IMG/VR virus record: IMGVR_UViG_3300036985_000358
Location: 1-36,792 of that record
Reading direction: 5' to 3' (one strand)
DNA from: a virus
Length of the DNA stretch: 36,792 nucleotides
Below, piece by piece: positions 16,301 through 24,699 of the stretch. Position 1 is the first letter of the stretch. Each line of letters begins with the position of its first letter. Below the pieces are notes generated by a model, which was not told the origin of the DNA, ran no database searches, and was given only the letters and a program-made list of their open reading frames with translations. Made by a program: the position numbers and the translations under genes.

Positions 16301-19018
16301 AGGTTCAAAAGCAGCATATGTCACTGACTTTTCTTGTGTTTTTGCAGAAACTTCCTCTGTTTTAATTCCATCAAATCCAGCATCAACAAGTGATTTAATA
16401 AATCCTGAGTTGTCAAGAATATTAAAAATTGGAGTTAGGGTTCTATATCCTTCAACCAAATAAGAAATCGGATCTGCAACTTGATTGCTTACAGATACAT
16501 ATCCAGAATCAATATTTGATTTTGCTATGCGGCGTAACGCATCTTCATTGTATGGCAAATTATTTTCTGCAAGAATTTGTTCAACAGTTGTTTTTCCACC
16601 ATATTCAAAACCTTTTAAAACAATCGGATTTTTTATAGATACAAACAAAGGATAAATTGTTGATCCTTTTTTTGGTTTTTCACCCATCAACCTTCTTCCG
16701 CCAGCAACAAATTCTCCTGCATGGGATGCAGTTTCTGCCACCCAAATTGGTCTGTCATTTCTAAATTCTAAAAAATTTGATTTTGTTCCGTGATAAACCA
16801 CCATCGGCTTACCTTCAGCGTCAACAACCTTGCTGTCGCCAAACCATTCCGTGAAGTTCTGCCACACGCTAGATCCGTCAGGCGCCGTGCGGTCACCAAA
16901 CTTTTCCTTTGCCCATGTGACTATTTCAGGACGTTGGCTTGCTTCGTCGAACGCTGCCTGTTCGCCAAGATTCAAGTCAGCGCGTGACGCTTGCTCAAAC
17001 GATCCTTGCGCTGGCGCCTGTTGCGTTGCCTGTTGCTGCGACCGAAAAGTAGGAACAGGATGTTGAGCAACCCACTGCGCTGGCGTGATGCCAGCAGCAG
17101 CAGCGCCTGTGACAGCGCGAGCCTGAACTAACTTGGCGGCGAACAAAGCCTCGGTTGGTGGTCTACCAGCCGCAACCAGTTGGTCGTTGACTACCTTCTC
17201 AATCTCTTTAGCCTCGCGCACGAACTGCGCGTTGGTCACTTCTTGCACAGCCATCTCGACTTGCGCGTCCTTCATGTTCTGCTGCATCGTCTCTTGCTGT
17301 GCAATCGCTTGCTTTGCGCTGATCGCGTCAGGGGCAAGGCGAGCGTGTTCCATCAATGGCGCCTCAAGTTTGGTGCCGACAATGTTGGCTGCAAACTGAG
17401 CGGTTGGGATCTGAATGTCGCCGCCAGAAGTAGCCTTAGATAATTGTTCACGAACGCCAGGCAATGCGTTGTCGATCTGTTGCGCTGTCAAACCAGACTG
17501 GTTCAGCACATTTACCATCTCTTCAGCGTCAACATACATCGTCTCTGCCGCTGTTCCTTGGGCTTGTGCCGCCACAAAGTTGGCTAGCGCGCTAGGCGAT
17601 CTACCCTTGAGTTTGGTGGCTTGCACATTCTTACTAAGGTCTGTCAGGAATTGCTTGGTCTTGGCTGAGTCCCTGATGTTCTTTGCGTCAACTGCCAAGT
17701 TTAACACTGGGCCAAACGAACCTATTATTGCAGTTGCTTTCCAGGTCTGATACGAAATATCTACCATTTGTTCAATAAATTTTTTGCGCCCTTCTGGTGT
17801 TTCAAATATTGTCACATAATCACTATCTGTGAATGACTTTGCAAATTCTTCTACGGCAACCGCAGTTGCGTATTGCGAAAGTTCTTCTATTTGTTCGCCG
17901 CCCTCAGACATTGCATAATATTTGCCAGCAGTCTTTACGGCACTTCCAACTGTTGTTTTTTCTAATCTTGTTGCAATTACATCACCAACAGTTTTTTTAA
18001 TAACCATTTTGAACGGTGCTACAGCCAATCCAAGCGTACCCATTTCAATTAATCCGCTGATTGTGCCGCCAATCCTAGACGCAGTTCTTGCAGTTTCTTT
18101 TGGAACACCACTTCGCAACAAATCTTTGTAAAGCATTCCGCTTTCAATTTGGGATGTAACTACTCCAACGCCAGCAGTTGCACCCAAACCAATGCCTGTC
18201 AATACACCTCCTGCAACTGTGGCTGGTGCAAGTGGGCCGCCAGCCAAGCCAAGTGCGCCACCTGTTACGCCGCCAGCAATTGCGTATTTGGCAACTTCTG
18301 GAGCCATTGAACGCGCTTGACCAGCGGCATACGACAAGCCTCCAAACAAATATGTATTGATTGGCGGCGGTGCATTTTGCTCTAGAAAATTTAATCTTTG
18401 GCGAGTCTCTTCACTCAGATCTTTCTCTTCAAGATTGTTGTTATTCATCCAGTGATAGATCAAAGCCTCTTCAGTTTGATATTGTGTTCCTTCGTATTGT
18501 TGTGATATTTCTAACGCAACATCTTTAGGAAACGGCGATAAAGTTGCCGCAGAATAAGCAACCTTGAATAGCGCGCCAACCGATGTCAGTTGCGGAATGT
18601 CGTCATGTGCTACCGATGCAAACTCACGCCTCATCATTTGGCGTCCAAGAATTGGATCGCTTTCCATCAAATCATACATTTCAAATCTTTTTTGATCTGC
18701 TATCCGCTTTGCTTCAGCAGCGTTTCGCATTGTCAAATCTTGACCAAGACCAATTGCGCCACCGACCTGTTGGGCTTTGGCGGCATCGTCTGGGTTTATT
18801 CCAGATACGCTTGCAAAGGTGGAATTAAGTTGTGTCTTCGGACTCTTGCGCTGTTGGATAACAGTGTCAAAGGTAGATTGTGATTCACCTAATCCTGTTT
18901 CTGTTTGCTCGACACTTTGCTTTTGCCTTTGACTTATTACTTTATCAAATGCAGATTGCGCGCCTGTGCCATTAGAAGGCACAACATCAGAAAGCATGTC
19001 GTTTGCTGTTGGTTCCAT
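10391..19018 (-). CDS. Giant polyvalent internal virion protein (gp16 position) with ADP-ribosyltransferase-like and metallopeptidase-like domains
   Basis: At 2875 residues this is by far the largest gene. It has a glycine-rich hydrophobic stretch at about 243-288. An ADP-ribosyltransferase-like domain follows at about 722-922, with WFGDSKVVDAEGKPMVVYHG and H743 in YHGT, IYPLFVSIKNP, and EPTQIKSAIANVGTFG. Next are large-polyvalent-protein regions at about 1120-1180 (FVEEVQSDWG) and to about 1550 (GFTVTPALAEQVSQGLPLFQ). HELMHW has HExxH at 1579-1583. Another associated region is near 1866 (GLAPDLAAEMFGFSSGDQL). The C-terminal 500 residues contain hydrophobic segments, including one near 2722-2743. 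It follows gp14- and gp15-position genes, so it is probably packed in the head and ejected with the DNA, delivering effectors to the host. Enzyme activity is inferred, not shown. Confidence 0.88.
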   Translation of the reverse strand: MEPTANDMLSDVVPSNGTGAQSAFDKVISQRQKQSVEQTETGLGESQSTFDTVIQQRKSPKTQLNSTFASVSGINPDDAAKAQQVGGAIGLGQDLTMRNAAEAKRIADQKRFEMYDLMESDPILGRQMMRREFASVAHDDIPQLTSVGALFKVAYSAATLSPFPKDVALEISQQYEGTQYQTEEALIYHWMNNNNLEEKDLSEETRQRLNFLEQNAPPPINTYLFGGLSYAAGQARSMAPEVAKYAIAGGVTGGALGLAGGPLAPATVAGGVLTGIGLGATAGVGVVTSQIESGMLYKDLLRSGVPKETARTASRIGGTISGLIEMGTLGLAVAPFKMVIKKTVGDVIATRLEKTTVGSAVKTAGKYYAMSEGGEQIEELSQYATAVAVEEFAKSFTDSDYVTIFETPEGRKKFIEQMVDISYQTWKATAIIGSFGPVLNLAVDAKNIRDSAKTKQFLTDLSKNVQATKLKGRSPSALANFVAAQAQGTAAETMYVDAEEMVNVLNQSGLTAQQIDNALPGVREQLSKATSGGDIQIPTAQFAANIVGTKLEAPLMEHARLAPDAISAKQAIAQQETMQQNMKDAQVEMAVQEVTNAQFVREAKEIEKVVNDQLVAAGRPPTEALFAAKLVQARAVTGAAAAGITPAQWVAQHPVPTFRSQQQATQQAPAQGSFEQASRADLNLGEQAAFDEASQRPEIVTWAKEKFGDRTAPDGSSVWQNFTEWFGDSKVVDAEGKPMVVYHGTKSNFLEFRNDRPIWVAETASHAGEFVAGGRRLMGEKPKKGSTIYPLFVSIKNPIVLKGFEYGGKTTVEQILAENNLPYNEDALRRIAKSNIDSGYVSVSNQVADPISYLVEGYRTLTPIFNILDNSGFIKSLVDAGFDGIKTEEVSAKTQEKSVTYAAFEPTQIKSAIANVGTFGQQDPNILRQEAVPATFYSALSVEVGKSTTKSASADSWKQQIKGLIAKGVVKEKEVYWSGLNNWLDLQEGKITKEQVQAFLDAGGVKVEVQQKSDDLALKEAVETGTAQAYLALQDADAISEDIAFAFDELEEINAEGGDDYRRGQLHAIIDVALDEQFGTSIDDYIEGESEGGGLDAPTKYSRYQLPGGTNYREALVTLPSDALGTRKIMEGDKVVAIAKNDPYRSAHWDQPNVLVHLRMNDRVDADGKKVLFVEEVQSDWGQAGREKGFVDFKEKAALEKEGRELVEQSALKRDEALQALKNWKNKKWGTGSTIEILDEIVAMSRDGQEWADTFGIESNSDIATINDYIQTANKSVAVDIQLTKGDFGIPTAPFVETTSGWLELGLKQILLEAVNGGYDRVAFVDGDQSVQRYRKALTEAVDEVEITRNDDGTYTYSAIKNGAPVQGEQSVSANRINEVFGKAGSKQLLEEADAKPDEIHTIASGDIEIGGEGMRKFYDTIVPQALGKMLKKLGGDKIGEVKIEKSVGRKINAKEISNQAVKLINDKITINEFRAETDLEKSDVSDVALEELQQANRDTSDKARTREIANAFAANLKVKFAGGKSMTQQGFTVTPALAEQVSQGLPLFQAATGGTRGEIDPVRNLITIKNANSLTVFHELMHWFVIDLFRTATDSAASELSKSDADILLKWFGIGGSNMQERIANWNAMTLEEQRRHHETAAYNAEIWVTTGRAPSVELQGVFERFRRWATRAYKSIRDDLNDIYRDNFGTDLPFLTDEVRGVFDRMLASEEQISRREAIDNFKGMYQTQEESGMSDAVWAAMQAQNAESHEMGVTQLLKETVKEMKWESGAKEGFLKKMQDAEDGFRKVIRSEESDKMGNEPARKAERFFKTGKMVDPDGKEIEVLVGNKIDSVAVGGMYPTSTTGLAPAVDLTKLRGMTMEGGLAPDLAAEMFGFSSGDQLIRALAELKPFKDELKERTDARMLDEHGGMNTEAEKEEAVNKALANEVRARQVAVENRYLTKVKTPVAVIMQGAKELARTILGRMAIKDIKPRNYVAAEARVAKDKHTAVKAMQSPETAGKSAYTRSFNEQIAAGVEESVAASEALVKSVEAIKRAQAKIDAHKKQYGDVDPAIVAKKASHQQVIQNQLAKEGYKILEEVDKALAYVKRIVSDVNRKNMGADHADQIEAILERFGLMGKYVAPTTRTPLATWAQVQQDIGFDIEIPDIVQESVRKNFLELTPEEFQDVIDTVKQIAHTGKAQQLVLTMDRKITFEKAKTEIVESINENAGGRKAKTRTAATNVGLSVEAVGAFFAAHLKAAIIVQIMDGGKEAGKLWNYLVRSANNAANKETTMRAAATKRISEILDPVFKNGKMGGAGVYFPSVDRSLNREQVLAVALNMGNEGNMQRLLDGEGWTLEQVMPIIQTLTAAELNAVQEIWDHSETYKTEIIEMYRRTAGREPQMLEPKPFQVMSSDGQIVSLKGGYYPAKYDPKASARTQSLTAAEQALRDLRDARMASTTRNSYAKPRSKEVHDRPLLLNLSALYSGIGEVIHDLSWREWLIDANRLMRSSSFDKAVREQYGSDFLKQIKTWIEDVAAGDKGATNAGEMALNYLRQGVSAAGLGFNLMSAVGQITGFAQSVVKVGAKWIGRGIAVSASNPSAAIERVYGLSSFMANRGSTQFRELNEIKNMVRGENVAMKRVRVGTYFLMMQMQRMVDVPTWIGAYEKQLSINSDEKLAIAIADQAVIDSQGGGMLKDLSAIERGGPIQKLFTVFYSFMNTNLNLAVLKGMTEKNAGKWVAQQTMLWVVPVVTMYMLKKLLTPQAGDDDDKFDLKEMAKELAAEELSFLMGSFMVVREFADAAKIFTDTKTYGTDYRGPAGLRMIGDTYKFATQAAQLEFDTAFRKAAINIIGSSSGLPAAQINRTIDGIEALLEGETENITAPLFGVKKR

Positions 19019-19020
19019 TA

Positions 19021-21258
19021 TTAAATTTCAAATCCTGGCATTCGGTTAGGTTTACTTAATTGTGTCTTTACTTTAGTTTTTTGCGTCTCTAAATTATACC
19101 ACTTCATAATTTCTTCTTGCGTCATTTTTTCATCTTCATCAAGCCTTACTTCTTTTGCCTTGATTTTTACATTTGGATTTTCTTTTTGCTGAATTTCTAA
19201 TTCTTTTTGTGCAATGTCTTTTTTGTTCTGTAATAGTTGCGCGTTTCCCCTGCGTTCGTAATCACGGTAAACAGAAAGCGGTATTTCTACGCCATTGATT
19301 GTGTAGTACGCAGTTGTCCGTTTTTCTTCCGTCATTGATCCAACGATGACATTGGTGGTGTCACCAAAGGCATCACCAGTGCTTGCCGTGTCTAATAACA
19401 CGCGATCAATAACTTCTCTTACTTCTAACGGAGTTTTAGCCTTGCTTTGATAGACTGCGTTTTTAATTGTTTGTTGCAAAATTAAACGAGCATTTTTGTC
19501 TTCTTCGGATTTAGGATTAACTAAATTGGATCTGCCGCTATTAATCAATTCAACCTCAAGAATTCCAACATCAAACGAAGCCTTTGCTTGAGTTTCGGCA
19601 AAGTCTTTGCTGTTTATTTTGGTAAGCAAATCTATGCGGGTTTGCTTAGTCATTAATTCACGATTTTCAAACACCCATTCTTTTGTAAGAATCTCTGGGT
19701 TCTCTGCAAGTTGAAGTTCAAAATCGAGATCGTTTCGTTCTCTTTGTTCTTTGAGAGCAAACTGTTGATCTTTTGGAGAAAGTCTGCCAAACAAAATAGG
19801 ATTCATTTCAGCGACGTTCATATCTATTACAGAATTGAATAATTCCATATATTGTTCTTTGGCATACGCTTGCTGTTGTTCGTTTTGCTTTGTTATGCTT
19901 GCTATGGCTTGCGCCCGCATGGCTGGATCTGGGATTTGCTCGGTGGCAATTTTGCGAGCCTCCTGCTCTGTTTCAGGTGGCTTTGCATTCTCCCTGTTAA
20001 TATTAGGGTTTTGACTGTTTAAATTGCGCGGATCAATTGGCTTGTTATTTTTAAATGCTTGGTATCGCATCGGTTCTTTGCGAGCGGTAGACAATACTTC
20101 TCCAGTAACAAGGCGTTGGCCAGCCTCGACCATATCAGCGGATGCAAGTCCAGACATCTTGACCATTACGCCGTCATCCATCTTCATCACGATTTCAGTA
20201 ACGCCGTCAGTGGTTGTTATTAATTCAACTACTCCATCAAACGGTGAAAGAACATCAGTGCCTGGAGCCGCGTCAATATAAATTCCATTTTGAGCGCCAC
20301 CTTCTGGAATTGTTATTGCGCCCACCATTGGCATTTGAAATCCGCCAGTAGTTTGGCTGTCGGCAACTCCAGTTGACCAAATGTTTGACGCAATTTCTGA
20401 TGGGGCAACACGGTCAATGTTTGCATCAATTGACTTTAGCAATGAGTCTGCGGTATTTGTGTCAAGATGGTTGGCCTTGTTCTGCTCTTTCACATAGTTC
20501 ATTGCAGATTGATACTTTCCATCAATCATCAATCTGTTTGTGACTCCTGTTGCAACTTGACTCCAGACCTTGGTTTCTAGTTGCTTCATTTGGGCAGAGT
20601 TCTCAGCAAAGCCTTGCAGTCGTCCAATTTCCCTTACTTCAGCCATAGCAACGCCAACATTCGCATTAAAAGATCCAACAGGAATCTTGGTGGTTACACC
20701 ATTGACAACAACATCTGCGGTCTGATTTCGCTTGTTGTAATCGTTTACCGCAAGTCCAACATATTCGTTGGTTCGCGCCTCGGCTGCTGTGACTGCAAGA
20801 ACTTGTACTTGCTTGTTTCTGTGGTTCAGTATCTGACCCTGAAACGCCAACAGGTTTCTAGATGCAGCCTGTTTGAACATCTGCTTCTGTGTGTCGTTTT
20901 TCAGACCATCCGCAATTCCGCTTGCAGACTGAATCATTGCATCGTTGACTGCCTGAAAGTTTGATTCAGCGTCAACACCCTGCATGTTCATGTACCCATT
21001 TTGTCCGTTCAGCAGTTGCTGTGTCGATTGCAGGAACTGGACATCGGCAGCCTTGGCGCCAGCCTCGTCAATTGCGTCTTGGATGTTGCTACCTACATTC
21101 CAAGCGACATTGCCAGCGCGGGTCATTGCTTCACCCAACTGAACTTCTTGATCCGCCGCTAAGTTACGGACTGGCTCAACGCCTGGAGCCTGTAGCGGAA
21201 CATCGCCTCCGTCTTGCAAATTAGCCTGTGGAACAAACGATGAAGGTACTGTTGGCAT
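19021..21258 (-). CDS. Internal virion protein (gp15 position) with a degenerate M23 peptidase-like domain
   Basis: This 745-aa protein has an N-terminal helical region and an M23/LytM-like beta domain at about residues 318-410. GIYIDAAPGTDVLSPFDGVV starts at G325, then come EAGQRLVTGEVLST and MRYQAFKNNKPIDP. A long charged helical C-terminal half follows. The zinc ligands of active M23 enzymes are missing: the His-x-Gly-x-Asp segment reads QNGIYID and the HxH segment reads PMRYQAF. The domain is therefore probably structural or peptidoglycan-binding rather than catalytic. It lies between the gp14-like and giant genes and probably forms part of the ejected channel. Its stop and the next start are separated by two bases. 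Confidence 0.78.
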   Translation of the reverse strand: MPTVPSSFVPQANLQDGGDVPLQAPGVEPVRNLAADQEVQLGEAMTRAGNVAWNVGSNIQDAIDEAGAKAADVQFLQSTQQLLNGQNGYMNMQGVDAESNFQAVNDAMIQSASGIADGLKNDTQKQMFKQAASRNLLAFQGQILNHRNKQVQVLAVTAAEARTNEYVGLAVNDYNKRNQTADVVVNGVTTKIPVGSFNANVGVAMAEVREIGRLQGFAENSAQMKQLETKVWSQVATGVTNRLMIDGKYQSAMNYVKEQNKANHLDTNTADSLLKSIDANIDRVAPSEIASNIWSTGVADSQTTGGFQMPMVGAITIPEGGAQNGIYIDAAPGTDVLSPFDGVVELITTTDGVTEIVMKMDDGVMVKMSGLASADMVEAGQRLVTGEVLSTARKEPMRYQAFKNNKPIDPRNLNSQNPNINRENAKPPETEQEARKIATEQIPDPAMRAQAIASITKQNEQQQAYAKEQYMELFNSVIDMNVAEMNPILFGRLSPKDQQFALKEQRERNDLDFELQLAENPEILTKEWVFENRELMTKQTRIDLLTKINSKDFAETQAKASFDVGILEVELINSGRSNLVNPKSEEDKNARLILQQTIKNAVYQSKAKTPLEVREVIDRVLLDTASTGDAFGDTTNVIVGSMTEEKRTTAYYTINGVEIPLSVYRDYERRGNAQLLQNKKDIAQKELEIQQKENPNVKIKAKEVRLDEDEKMTQEEIMKWYNLETQKTKVKTQLSKPNRMPGFEI

Positions 21259-21259
21259 T

Positions 21260-21994
21260 TTAAGATCTCACGCTTGAGTTGGCTGCGATCAGTTGATCGA
21301 TTCGGTTGTTTCTCGCCCAGTTCTGTCCAATAGATGCGGCGCTGGTCAACAAACTAGTTCCTAATCCCATGCCAGGACTGATCGTTCCAGCCGTGGTGTT
21401 TAAGTTGTCGGCGCTCAAACCAGACATCACAGACTGGTTGCGGTAGTTCATGGCTTGGTTCCTAATGGATTCAGCCTGTCGTACGCTGTTTGCAGACATA
21501 GTCATCCTGTCAATCTCTTTGATCAGATCCATGCTTCCAATGACTTCTGCGGCGCTTCCTACGCCACCCTGAATGCCACGCGCCGCCATTGACGCCTTGG
21601 CTGAAGATTTAGCCTGACCAGCGCCCATTGTGTAGCGACCAATCTGTTTGGCGCTTGACAGCATTGACTGTTGCGCGCTGAACTCTGCGCTCTTGGCGTT
21701 GATCGCAGACATTTCAGACTGGAACTGTTGGTTAAGTGCTTGACTCTTGAGTTGGTTCTGCGCGCTCTTGGCTTGGTAGAAAGTTCCGATTGCGCTGTTG
21801 GCGGCGCCAAAGATCGCCATGATCGGGCCAAGTGTTTGCAGTCCACCTGCCAGACCTTCCGCAAACCCGCCGCCCTGTAAACCAGTTATTTTATTTAAAG
21901 TTGAAACTGAAGACTGAGCCGATGCAATATTTGCGGCTGACATTCCTCCAGAAGTATTTTGAAATGATGCTATAAAATCATATTCTGATGCCAT
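21260..21994 (-). CDS. Internal virion protein, T7 gp14-like
   Basis: This 244-aa alanine-, serine- and glutamine-rich protein has a hydrophobic glycine-rich segment near residues 41-68, followed by long helices (YQAKSAQNQLKSQALNQQF) and the motif SMAARGIQGGVGSAAEVIGS with VRQAESIRNQAMNYRNQS. This is the usual pattern of gp14-type internal core proteins, which enter the outer membrane on infection and start the ejection channel. The start ATG 21994 has AGGAG upstream. The order nozzle, gp14-like, gp15-like, gp16-like, fibre is the T7 order. Confidence 0.8.
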   Translation of the reverse strand: MASEYDFIASFQNTSGGMSAANIASAQSSVSTLNKITGLQGGGFAEGLAGGLQTLGPIMAIFGAANSAIGTFYQAKSAQNQLKSQALNQQFQSEMSAINAKSAEFSAQQSMLSSAKQIGRYTMGAGQAKSSAKASMAARGIQGGVGSAAEVIGSMDLIKEIDRMTMSANSVRQAESIRNQAMNYRNQSVMSGLSADNLNTTAGTISPGMGLGTSLLTSAASIGQNWARNNRIDQLIAANSSVRS

Positions 21995-21996
21995 AT

Positions 21997-24696
21997 TTAT
22001 GCTCCTACCACCGCTTCAATTGTGATGCCGACTATCGTCAATGGCAGTGGATCAGCCTGACGAATGTAGATTTGACCGCCTTGCGCCCATGTAGGCGTGA
22101 TGTTTACACTGATTTCATCGCTACGCAGCGCTGGCGGTGATCCGTATGGCTCGTTCGTTCGCATCTTGGCTTCAGTCAACTTGTCAGCGGTAGGGCCGAC
22201 AAACAATCCGCTTGACTGGAACACGCGCACCCAAGCCTGATTGATGTTCTTGACTCTACCCTGACCAAACGCCTCGATGTTGAGTGTTAGCGGAAGAGTT
22301 TGCAAGTCGCTGAAGTATTGCAAGCCAACATGTATCTTGACTGCCGCTCGCTCAATCGAGATTGAGCCGCCAACAACAACTTCGCTTGGCAACACGGCGC
22401 CGTCCGCCAATATAGAAACGGTCTTGCCTTCCAAGTGTGACAGACCTCCAACAGAATTTCGTGCAAACGCGCCGTTTGATATTGGCACATTGCGAAACGC
22501 CACCGCTAAAACCTTGTCTGGTCGAGCCTGAACTACGGTGGTCGATGAGCATCCTTCGATTGTCAGCCTGTACTGTGTTCCGTCAGTTGCCGTGAATACG
22601 AACGCATCCCCAATATCCGTCAGCGCGGGGAACGCAAAGATTGGAGTTGACGCTGTAATTGTCAGCACTTCGGTTGGCCCCCAAAGTGTTCCACCCGACA
22701 CGGTCACGGTTGTTGCTGTTGTGTTGTTGCCGTCATAAGTCAAACCTGCGTCAACAAAGAAACAATCCTCAAGTGAGTCAAACGCATTGGACGACATGCG
22801 TTCTACATAACGAACTGAGTTTCCGTTGACCGTTCGCTTTACGACAACATATAAATGGTCTTCGTTACCTTCGGCGACACAAGCGCAACTTTCAAACACG
22901 CCGTCAGTGTCGTGCTGGTGCCAAGCGCCAACTTGTTGCTCAGGGACATAAGTCAAACCCAACAACAGACCAGTCGATGAAATAAACCAAAGCAACGGAT
23001 GAGGCGACTTGCCGTAGCACATGTCAACAATGTCGTAATTGTCAAACAGATGGGCGGCGCGCAATGACAGATCGCCTGTGATGTATCCGTTGGACTGCCA
23101 TGAGTATCCCAATTCACGAATGTGACCACCACGCGCCGCGCAGTAAACCATGCTGTTGTTGACAATCGACGGCTGCACATTGTTGGCGCCAATATAAGAT
23201 TGTGGCCGCACTGAGATCGTAGTAGGCGTAATCGCATCACTGTTGACTGGAGACACACGCCACTCAGCCGCGCTAGTCAACAGCATCAACTGTTGCAACG
23301 GAACAATGTGTCGAATGGTGTTGGCTTCTCGCGCCGCAACCTTGAATGAGATGCGGTCGTCGTCATTGACAGGCAAGCGGTACGACATGTCGCTCTCAGT
23401 GCCTGACCGTGTCATCCACAATTGCTGTGGATAGTTTGTTGTTCCTGCAAATACTCGGCGTTGCTCAAAGTACGAAACAGCGCCAGGGTAATTGCCAGCA
23501 CTGTTAAACACCGTCTCAACAATTGGAGGCGTGATTCCCATGTCTGGCGCAATGTTGTTGTCTGTAAATGACAAAGCCTCAGTCTGTCCAATGTATCCAT
23601 ACAAGCCAGACTGGATCTTGTAGATGTTGTATCGGATGGCGCCAGACACAGCAGACCAAGTAATTGTATTAAACGCGCCATTAACATACAGGTTGTTGGT
23701 TGCGCTTGCGCTGGCAGATGCCAGACTCTCGTCAATTCCGTTGGCGCCAACAGCAGTAATTTGATATGAGTTTACTATGTCAAATATCTTTGTTCCATAT
23801 TCAACTGTGCCGCCACTTGTGTATGCGGTGTATGCGGTAGTATCTACAGGAATGCCAGTCGTGTAGTTTTTAAGAGATATTGTGGTTGCAGCAGGAACAG
23901 AGTTGACAACATAAAAGCCAGCGGTCAACTGAGTCATACCAAGAACGCCGCTGACATACACAGAATCACCAACAACAAATTGATGAGCAGACGAAAGCGT
24001 CAACACGCCAGGGTTTGCAAGTGTGATTGCAGTAATATTAAACGCTTCCCCGCGAGACGCTGTGACCGTAACACCGCTTGGAGTTGTTACAGATGGAACG
24101 AATGAAATAGGAACTAAAGTCCACTGCGTAGCGCCAAGTCGTCGTAGTTCGCGTGGCGCGTAGTTTGGATGAACCAGTGTCAACACATCTGAGGACTGGA
24201 CATGGTGAATGTTGAACAAGTCTGCTGACAAGTATGGACTTGGAATCTCGTATGCAGGACTTGAAATTAAGAACCAGTATGTCGTGTTGGTTGGTAGGTT
24301 GCCTGTTGATGCAAGGATGCAATAGTAATTGTTTCCTAAATAACTAACCATTGCCCCGACCACATACGGTGTTGCTCCGTTATATGCGGCGCCAGTGCCA
24401 GCCAACAGTGTTGCGCCTTGCGTGTGGAATCGGATGTAGCCATTGCCAAATTCAAGAACCATCGTTTGTGTGGTGCTGTATGTGAATGGGATTAGTCGAG
24501 TCTTGTTGGCGCTGGTCTTGACTTCGCGCACGAAGGATGTGCCAGGGCGATTCACGGCAGGGCCTTGCGGCAGTGCAATAAAGTTACGCAACTTGGCGGC
24601 GCCAGATTGGAACTTCTGGTCGTCGATTCGACCAAACATTTCTGGCGACAACTCGCCACCCGCAAATGATCGGTTGAATGTGCGGGTTGTTGGCAT
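21997..24696 (-). CDS. Tail nozzle protein (tail tubular protein B, gp12-like)
   Basis: The beginning (RSFAGGELSPEMFGRIDDQK then GAAKLRNFIALPQGPAVNRP) is the hallmark of podovirus nozzle or tail tubular B proteins. The 899-residue beta-rich product has the expected size. The family forms a hexameric nozzle at the tip of the short tail, below the adaptor ring. It is three bases from the adaptor gene upstream and two from the gp14-like gene downstream, consistent with one late transcript. Confidence 0.9.
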   Translation of the reverse strand: MPTTRTFNRSFAGGELSPEMFGRIDDQKFQSGAAKLRNFIALPQGPAVNRPGTSFVREVKTSANKTRLIPFTYSTTQTMVLEFGNGYIRFHTQGATLLAGTGAAYNGATPYVVGAMVSYLGNNYYCILASTGNLPTNTTYWFLISSPAYEIPSPYLSADLFNIHHVQSSDVLTLVHPNYAPRELRRLGATQWTLVPISFVPSVTTPSGVTVTASRGEAFNITAITLANPGVLTLSSAHQFVVGDSVYVSGVLGMTQLTAGFYVVNSVPAATTISLKNYTTGIPVDTTAYTAYTSGGTVEYGTKIFDIVNSYQITAVGANGIDESLASASASATNNLYVNGAFNTITWSAVSGAIRYNIYKIQSGLYGYIGQTEALSFTDNNIAPDMGITPPIVETVFNSAGNYPGAVSYFEQRRVFAGTTNYPQQLWMTRSGTESDMSYRLPVNDDDRISFKVAAREANTIRHIVPLQQLMLLTSAAEWRVSPVNSDAITPTTISVRPQSYIGANNVQPSIVNNSMVYCAARGGHIRELGYSWQSNGYITGDLSLRAAHLFDNYDIVDMCYGKSPHPLLWFISSTGLLLGLTYVPEQQVGAWHQHDTDGVFESCACVAEGNEDHLYVVVKRTVNGNSVRYVERMSSNAFDSLEDCFFVDAGLTYDGNNTTATTVTVSGGTLWGPTEVLTITASTPIFAFPALTDIGDAFVFTATDGTQYRLTIEGCSSTTVVQARPDKVLAVAFRNVPISNGAFARNSVGGLSHLEGKTVSILADGAVLPSEVVVGGSISIERAAVKIHVGLQYFSDLQTLPLTLNIEAFGQGRVKNINQAWVRVFQSSGLFVGPTADKLTEAKMRTNEPYGSPPALRSDEISVNITPTWAQGGQIYIRQADPLPLTIVGITIEAVVGA

Positions 24697-24699
24697 CGT

